From H111-94 sp034436045 (GTDB lineage Bacteria; Chloroflexota; Ktedonobacteria; Ktedonobacterales; Ktedonobacteraceae), in the NCBI GenBank assembly GCA_034436045.1, contig DAOTVZ010000224.1, positions 1-16,239 of the forward strand: a DNA stretch of 16,239 nucleotides, written 5' to 3'. The position numbers and the translations under genes were made by a program. The notes under the pieces are model-generated. The model did not search any database, was not told where the DNA came from, and saw only the letters and a program-made list of their open reading frames with translations. Positions 13,995 to 16,239 of this stretch are shown in pieces (the stretch's first letter is position 1; every line of letters begins with the position of its first letter).

Positions 13995-15110
13995 ATGTTG
14001 CAGGACGTACAACTGAGTGAAGAGCAGTTTCATCTGCTTTATGGAAATGCTCCTGTCGGTGTGGCCATCAGCCGCGATGGGTTTTATCTGTATGCCAACC
14101 GCGCGTTTGCCATTCTGTTCGGCTATGAGACAGCGGAGGAGTTGTTGGGAACCTCTATGCTGACACAGGTGGCAGTGGAGAGTCGCACACAGATACTCTC
14201 TCTGCTGAAGAGTATCAAGCAGGGGGAGCAAATTACAGGAGCCTACGAAATACGCTGTACGCGCAAGAGCGGCAGCAATTTTGTGGCTCATATCGACGCC
14301 TATCACATCCCTCTCGCGGCGGGACAGGCTATGGTCACCTTTGTAACCGATATTACTGAACAAAAGGAGATGCAGCAACTCAAGGACGATTTCCTTAGCA
14401 TGGTAAGCCATGAATTGCGCACGCCGTTGACAACGGTGAAAGCTTTCACGCAAATTTTGCAAAAGAAACTGTTGAAGGAGCGGCGTACCGATCTTGCGGA
14501 CTATCTAAAAAAAATGGATCAGCAGATTGATCGTATTACAGGTCTGATTACGACGCTGCTCGATCTTTCCTGCATTCAGGAGGGAAAAATTCAATTCGCT
14601 TATGAGCCGTTCGATATTGACGAACTGGTTGCCGAAGCGGTGAATCTTTTGCAATCGCTGGCCCCCAGGCATCGTATTTTTATTGAAGGGCACGTGGGTT
14701 GTATCGTGATCGGTGACGCGCATCGTATCGAACAGGCACTATTACATTTATTGAGTAATGCTGTCAAGTATTCGCCGCAGAACGATACCATCATTGTTCA
14801 CACGCGGCTGGTGCGTGAGCATGTTGTGATCAGTGTGCAGGATTTTGGTATAGGCATTGCCAGTCACCATCAGAGTAAAATCTTTGAGCGTTTTTATCGT
14901 GTGTATGAAGACAAGAACACAACGTATCCTGGCCTGGGCATTGGCCTGTATCTCTCGCGGGAGATTATCGCGCGTCACGCCGGTCATATCTGGGTAGAAA
15001 GCGCAGAAGGTCGGGGCGCGACTTTCTCGTTCTCTTTGCCGCTTGATCCGGTCAGAGCGTGTGAAGTGATGCAGAGTGCAGAACCTGATAAGGCAGGGAA
15101 AGACAGCTAA
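13995..15110 (+). CDS. PAS-domain sensor histidine kinase
   Basis: This 371-residue soluble kinase has one PAS domain (about 8-122: LLYGNAPVGVAISRDGFYLYANRAFAILFGY...VTFVTDITEQK), a HisKA domain with the phospho-acceptor His139 in MVSHELRTPLT, and a HATPase domain. The N box is LLSNAVKYSP (Asn255), the G1 box QDFGIGI (Asp283), the F box IFERFYRV and the G2 box GLGIGLYLSREI (about 313-324). There is no transmembrane segment, so the signal is read in the cytoplasm. AAGGGAG with a 7-nt spacer fixes the start. The next gene, a receiver, begins 2 nt after its stop, so the two form one two-component operon. Confidence 0.93.
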   Translation: MLQDVQLSEEQFHLLYGNAPVGVAISRDGFYLYANRAFAILFGYETAEELLGTSMLTQVAVESRTQILSLLKSIKQGEQITGAYEIRCTRKSGSNFVAHIDAYHIPLAAGQAMVTFVTDITEQKEMQQLKDDFLSMVSHELRTPLTTVKAFTQILQKKLLKERRTDLADYLKKMDQQIDRITGLITTLLDLSCIQEGKIQFAYEPFDIDELVAEAVNLLQSLAPRHRIFIEGHVGCIVIGDAHRIEQALLHLLSNAVKYSPQNDTIIVHTRLVREHVVISVQDFGIGIASHHQSKIFERFYRVYEDKNTTYPGLGIGLYLSREIIARHAGHIWVESAEGRGATFSFSLPLDPVRACEVMQSAEPDKAGKDS

Positions 15111-15112
15111 GT

Positions 15113-15499
15113 ATGAGTAAACACATCCTTGTGATCGACGATGACGAAAGCATTCTTGAAGTCGTGCAGATTGTGCTTGAGGGAGAGGGCTATCAGGTAC
15201 AAACAAGCCTGAATGGCGATTGCCTTCAACACCTGGAGCTTGATAGACCAGACCTGATTCTGCTGGATATACTCCTCTCCGGTGAGGACGGACGAGAGTT
15301 GTGTAGTCAATTGAAATCTAATCCCGCTACCAGTGCTATACCAGTAATTATGCTTTCCGCGCACTCGCAGGCTCATAAGATGCAGGGGGCAAACGGAGCA
15401 GATGCCTTTCTGGAGAAGCCTTTTGATGTCGATGTGCTGATCTCGATGGTACAACGTTATTTAGATACGAGTGAGGTGCAGAATATGCCCGTTAGATAG
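15113..15499 (+). CDS. Single-domain (CheY-like) response regulator
   Basis: The 128-residue product is one receiver domain. It has the acidic pocket VIDDDE (Asp9-Asp11), the phospho-acceptor Asp52 in LILLDILL, the switch Ser82 in VIMLSAHS and the conserved Lys102 in LEKPFD. There is no output domain, so it must act through protein contacts or pass the phosphate on, as CheY or Spo0F do. It starts 2 nt after the kinase stop with only a weak ribosome binding site, implying translational coupling. The partner downstream of this phosphorelay is not in the window. Confidence 0.92.
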   Translation: MSKHILVIDDDESILEVVQIVLEGEGYQVQTSLNGDCLQHLELDRPDLILLDILLSGEDGRELCSQLKSNPATSAIPVIMLSAHSQAHKMQGANGADAFLEKPFDVDVLISMVQRYLDTSEVQNMPVR

Positions 15500-15502
15500 A
15501 GA

Positions 15503-15562
15503 AGGGCCGGAGCGACCGACCTTCTTGCTGGGGGGAAAGCAGAAGACGTCAACTCCGGCCCT
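15503..15562. terminator. 60-nt extended inverted structure between convergent genes
   Basis: AGGGCCGGAG (15503-15512) and CTCCGGCCCT (15553-15562) are perfect complements. Inside, GAC...GTC and CTTCTTGCT pair with AGCAGAAG (one bulged T), leaving a G-rich GGGGGGAA loop. The whole can fold as one long interrupted hairpin directly after the response regulator stop. There is no T-tract on the plus strand, so it may act as a Rho-independent-like barrier, a transcript stabiliser or a structured RNA. Confidence 0.5.
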
Positions 15563-15589
15563 CGCTGGCACAGGCCCTGCCTGCGCCAT

Positions 15590-15856
15590 TTACACAGGAA
15601 AAAGAGAGAAAGTCTGCGTGGCTGTCATACCGACGGCTGTCATAGCTGTCTCACGGTCATCGTTGCTCCGCAGGTCGGAGAGGTCGATATCCATATCACG
15701 AGCCATCTGTTCCAGCCATAGCACGCCGCAAATGCAGCACATGCCATGAGTCGCATTATATTGTTTCGGTACTGGATATTGAGAAATACGTTCCCCGTCA
15801 TCGTTCATTAAGCGCAAGCACCATGCGCACTGTCGCATCAAAGCCATCTCATTCAT
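15590..15856 (-). CDS. Small zinc-ribbon-like protein (CxxC...HGxCxxC)
   Basis: Starting at ATG 15856 the product has 88 residues. It contains CAWC (about residues 10-13) and, about 24 residues later, ATHGMCCICG, giving a four-Cys site with an extra Cys and a His. The spacing resembles the CxxC...SHGICPxC module found in or near bacterial signalling proteins, where it probably binds zinc. The start is uncertain: GAAGAAGGG lies directly before ATG 15856 and 9 nt before ATG 15847, and an in-frame TTG at 15871 would place this tract inside the gene. It is convergent with the two-component operon and may be co-transcribed with the membrane or secreted gene 48 bp upstream. Function unknown. Confidence 0.65.
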   Translation of the reverse strand: MNEMALMRQCAWCLRLMNDDGERISQYPVPKQYNATHGMCCICGVLWLEQMARDMDIDLSDLRSNDDRETAMTAVGMTATQTFSLFPV

Positions 15857-15904
15857 CCCTTCTTCACGCAAATGCTTTCATCATTTTCTATTGCAAATGA
15901 CCTT

Positions 15905-16225
15905 TCATCGCCCATAACCGGAAGACCCCTCTTTATTGCCATGCCTGCCGTTATGACCATGATTGTTATTGTTGTCATTATCACCATCGTGATCGTTATC
16001 AACAGGGCCATCGTTATCGTGATCGGTATCTGTTGCAACTGTCGCAGTCAAGGTCGGTTTTATCACCACTGTCGGATGAGGCGTGAGCCTGATACTGGGC
16101 ACGGTCTTGCTCACCGGTACTATCCTATGCTGGCTTGGGCCGGTATGGATAGTCAGAGGCATATGCGCTATTACCGACAGGAAGAGAAAGAACATAATAA
16201 GCGCCAGTGCGACCGGCATAGCCAC
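15905..16225 (-). CDS. Membrane or secreted protein with Asp/Asn/His-rich C-terminus (probably 5'-truncated by window)
   Basis: The frame is open to the window end; the first start codons available are GTG 16225 and ATG 16219, neither with a ribosome binding site, so the true start is probably outside. The visible part has one hydrophobic segment (about residues 4-25, VALALIMFFLFLSVIAHM), a Thr/Pro/Val-rich stretch, then a low-complexity tail with DTDHDNDG and DNDHDGDNDNNNN, and a GHNGRHGNKEGSSGYGR end. The DxDxDG pattern resembles calcium-binding loops of thrombospondin type 3 or EF-hand kind, and the His residues could bind other metals. One signal or anchor segment with an outside acidic tail is the likely topology. 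No family assigned. Confidence 0.55.
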   Translation of the reverse strand: MAMPVALALIMFFLFLSVIAHMPLTIHTGPSQHRIVPVSKTVPSIRLTPHPTVVIKPTLTATVATDTDHDNDGPVDNDHDGDNDNNNNHGHNGRHGNKEGSSGYGR

Positions 16226-16239
16226 GATACGTGTCGTTG

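Noticed and set aside
15853..16038. 61-codon minus-strand hydrophobic ORF (Ile/Thr/Met-rich)
   Set aside because: It is a frame-shifted shadow of the Asp/Asn/His low-complexity tract; the hydrophobic look comes from the repeated GAT/AAC triplets read out of frame.

Overview
The window looks like a chromosomal segment of a GC-rich, multicellular-type Chloroflexota bacterium, most likely a member of the Ktedonobacteria. The reasons are the mix of PAS histidine kinases with a detached CheY-like receiver, the paired HipA-like kinase and DUF3037 protein, a fused GlcD-GlcE oxidase, a flippase-like membrane protein with long disordered tails, a small CxxC...HGxCxxC protein, and intergenic palindromes built on GTAG...CTAC stems. 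This assignment is a judgement from gene content; no rRNA or other marker gene is present.

Layout: 1-63 is the last 20 codons of an unidentified gene. 64-604 has no gene but holds a cluster of palindromic repeats in two formats (two units with a 38-bp period, three with a 49-bp period). A related palindrome runs into the 3' end of the asparagine synthetase gene (asnB-like, minus strand, 605-2437). A divergent gene at 2652-4013 encodes a secreted beta-propeller-type lipoprotein. A minus-strand SAM methyltransferase (4216-5088) is divergent from a plus-strand operon encoding a PAS-PAS histidine kinase (5351-6886) and a UbiG-like methyltransferase (6894-7631). The intergenic region holds two back-to-back promoter candidates with an inverted repeat between them, and a short upstream ORF whose ribosome binding site duplicates that of the kinase.

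Next come a HipA-like kinase (7688-8467) and an overlapping DUF3037 gene (8445-8831). They are followed by a long hairpin (8853-8898) that has the same 28-nt architecture as the 5' repeat cluster. Two minus-strand genes follow: a flippase-like membrane protein (8944-10761) and a fused GlcD-GlcE FAD oxidase (11047-13665). The 285-bp gap between them is rich in short palindromes. An AT-rich 330-bp region then carries promoter-like boxes, direct repeats and an inverted repeat ahead of a PAS histidine kinase (13995-15110) and its single-domain response regulator (15113-15499). The right end holds a 60-nt extended inverted structure, a small zinc-ribbon-like protein (minus) and a membrane or secreted protein with an Asp/Asn/His-rich tail (minus) that is probably cut by the window edge.

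How the genes work together: most of the window is signalling (two sensor kinases and a receiver without an output domain), small-molecule methylation, and central or envelope metabolism (asparagine and 2-hydroxyacid oxidation). I see no phage, transposase, CRISPR array or biosynthetic cluster. The most unusual signals are the related palindromic repeats, the HipA/DUF3037 pair with a possible leaderless start, the AT-rich island inside asnB, and the structured intergenic regions.
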